NCBI RefSeq assembly: GCF_006716695.1
Contig: NZ_VFPN01000001.1
Coordinates: forward strand, 434,001 to 498,000
DNA: 64,000 nt
DNA from: Klugiella xanthotipulae
GTDB taxonomy: Bacteria > Actinomycetota > Actinomycetes > Actinomycetales > Microbacteriaceae
Reading direction: 5' to 3'
The position numbers and the translations under genes were made by a program. Positions 63,038 through 64,000 of this stretch are shown piece after piece (positions within the stretch are counted from its first letter, which is position 1; every line of letters begins with the position of its first letter). The notes beneath the pieces were generated by a model. It saw nothing but the letters and a program-made list of their open reading frames with translations. It did not search any database and had not been told where the DNA came from.

Positions 63038-64000
63038 TTACAACACCTCCGTAGTCTCTTCGGGGGTGCGCCAGGGCACCTGCACGGTGAGGGTCGTGGG
63101 GCCACCCTCGGGACTCGCCAGGCGGAACTCGCCGCCGGCTGCCTGGACGCGGTCACGAATACCCGCCAGACCGGAGGCCGCAAGGCCATCCCGCACGCAG
63201 GCTCCGCCCACGCCATCGTCGGTCACCACGGCGGCAACCCGGTCACCCACCCGGTACACCTGCACGCTACAGCGACTGGCGGTGGAGTGCTTATCCACAT
63301 TGGTGAGGGCCTCGGCAACACTGAAGTACACCACAGCCTCCACCTCGGGGGTGGCGCGACCCGGCAGCTCCACGGAGATCGTTGAGGGGACGGTGCAACG
63401 GGCGGCCAGGGCGGAGAGGGCCGCATCCAACCCGCGGTCGGTGAGAACGGCCGGGTGAATGCCGCGGGCCAGCTGACGCAGCTCGGTAATCGCGTTTTTC
63501 GTCTCGCTGTGTGCCAGGCCGATGAGTTCCCTGGCCTTCTCGGGTTCCGAGTCAAACTTGTTCTTGGCCATGCCGAGGGTCATCGCGACCGAGACAAGAC
63601 GAGGTTGGACGCCGTCGTGCAGGTCGCGCTCCACGCGCATCCGGTCTCCGGCAGCGGCGCTCACCGCGCTCTCACGGGCCTCGGCCAGCTCCGAAACATC
63701 CGCCCGGAGCAGGTCGGCACGGGTCGGTCCGAGCAGCAGCGGGACCAACAACCGGTCCAGCAGGCCGTACCCGATGACAATGCCGATGGCGAGGAGAACC
63801 GAGAGAATACCCAGGGTCGCCCCGAGCCAGAGCGGAAAGCTGTCGATGCCGAAGAACTGGGTCAGCACCCGAAGCGGGGTGCCCTGGCGATTCGACGTCA
63901 TACCGAAGGCGAACCCGGCACCCACCAGCGCGAGGGAGGTAACCCCGGCAATAAACGCCAGGATCGCGCTCACCAGGATAAAAGCCACCGCACGCCAGAA
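63038..64000 (-). CDS. NarL-type sensor histidine kinase (5' end outside window)
   Basis: The frame is open to the last base (FWRAVAFILVSAILA), so the true start is upstream of 64000; the GTG at 63988 is internal. Two or three hydrophobic segments, then the HisKA_3 dimerisation motif ERDLHDGVQPRLVSVAMTLG with His in DLHDG, and the ATPase N box EALTNVDKHS and G box DDGVGG, ASGLAGIRDRVQ. Pairs with the NarL-type regulator downstream. Confidence 0.9.
   Translation of the reverse strand, partial: FWRAVAFILVSAILAFIAGVTSLALVGAGFAFGMTSNRQGTPLRVLTQFFGIDSFPLWLGATLGILSVLLAIGIVIGYGLLDRLLVPLLLGPTRADLLRADVSELAEARESAVSAAAGDRMRVERDLHDGVQPRLVSVAMTLGMAKNKFDSEPEKARELIGLAHSETKNAITELRQLARGIHPAVLTDRGLDAALSALAARCTVPSTISVELPGRATPEVEAVVYFSVAEALTNVDKHSTASRCSVQVYRVGDRVAAVVTDDGVGGACVRDGLAASGLAGIRDRVQAAGGEFRLASPEGGPTTLTVQVPWRTPEETTEVL

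Overview
The window is high-GC actinobacterial chromosome, most likely Microbacteriaceae. Supporting signs are an Lsr2 nucleoid protein, an IdeR/DtxR regulator, a groEL standing without groES behind two CIRCE elements, an actinobacterial XPB-type helicase pair, a DUF3027 plus cold-shock pair, a bioY gene next to a BioQ-like TetR gene, and many ATGA/GTGA start-stop overlaps. The family-level placement is inference from gene content; no 16S rRNA gene is present.

Layout. 1-2.4 kb: 3' part of an Mrp/Mnh cation antiporter operon (D-E-F-G). 2.4-5.6 kb: an APC amino-acid permease with a LacI-type palindrome upstream, and a CrtI-like FAD oxidoreductase. 5.7-18.7 kb: the main accessory island, read on the minus strand. 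It starts with a WXG100-like small protein, then a 1805-aa Rhs/YD-repeat protein with an N-terminal ESX-like helical region and a variable C-terminal tail. These are followed by a string of displaced Rhs C-termini ('orphan tips'), each next to a small immunity-like gene. Two tip types (A and B) pair with two unrelated immunity families, three modules of each, plus a decayed remnant at the distal end. Long near-identical blocks, deletion scars, a shortened IS30-family element and a truncated IS5-family transposase lie between modules.

19-31 kb: ZIP metal transporter, two related membrane proteins (one with a SHOCT tail), a shortened SRPBCC gene, zinc alcohol dehydrogenase, a fragment of a wall protein, a CHAP lysin-like gene behind a strong terminator, BioQ-like repressor with bioY and twin operators, DUF4956 plus VTC-domain polyphosphate polymerase, lsr2, and another SHOCT membrane protein. 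31-36.8 kb: a tandem ClpP pair (the second lacks the catalytic serine) with a ClgR/PopR-like regulator, a secreted leucine-rich-repeat wall protein, and an FMN monooxygenase. 36.9-41.4 kb: reductase, a two-component pair divergent from vanY- and vanZ-like genes, and tRNA-Arg(CCU).

41.4-64 kb: mostly core genes. These are an NlpC/P60 protein, ideR, serC, DUF3027, a cold-shock protein, the helicase-associated protein and XPB helicase, a second two-component system, groEL, DUF3048 and LytR_C proteins, hmuT and an HtaA-domain surface protein (convergent, overlapping), msrB, nitroreductase, a DMT transporter, an acyl-CoA dehydrogenase, a DUF4097 protein, and a NarL-type two-component system whose kinase runs off the window end.

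The most interesting system is the Rhs tip/immunity array. The sequence gives direct evidence that tips are copied, deleted and shuffled by recombination in a conserved pre-tip region. All tips share an RIMEP...TH core that may define one toxin fold. The second point is the ClpP pair with a serine-less partner.
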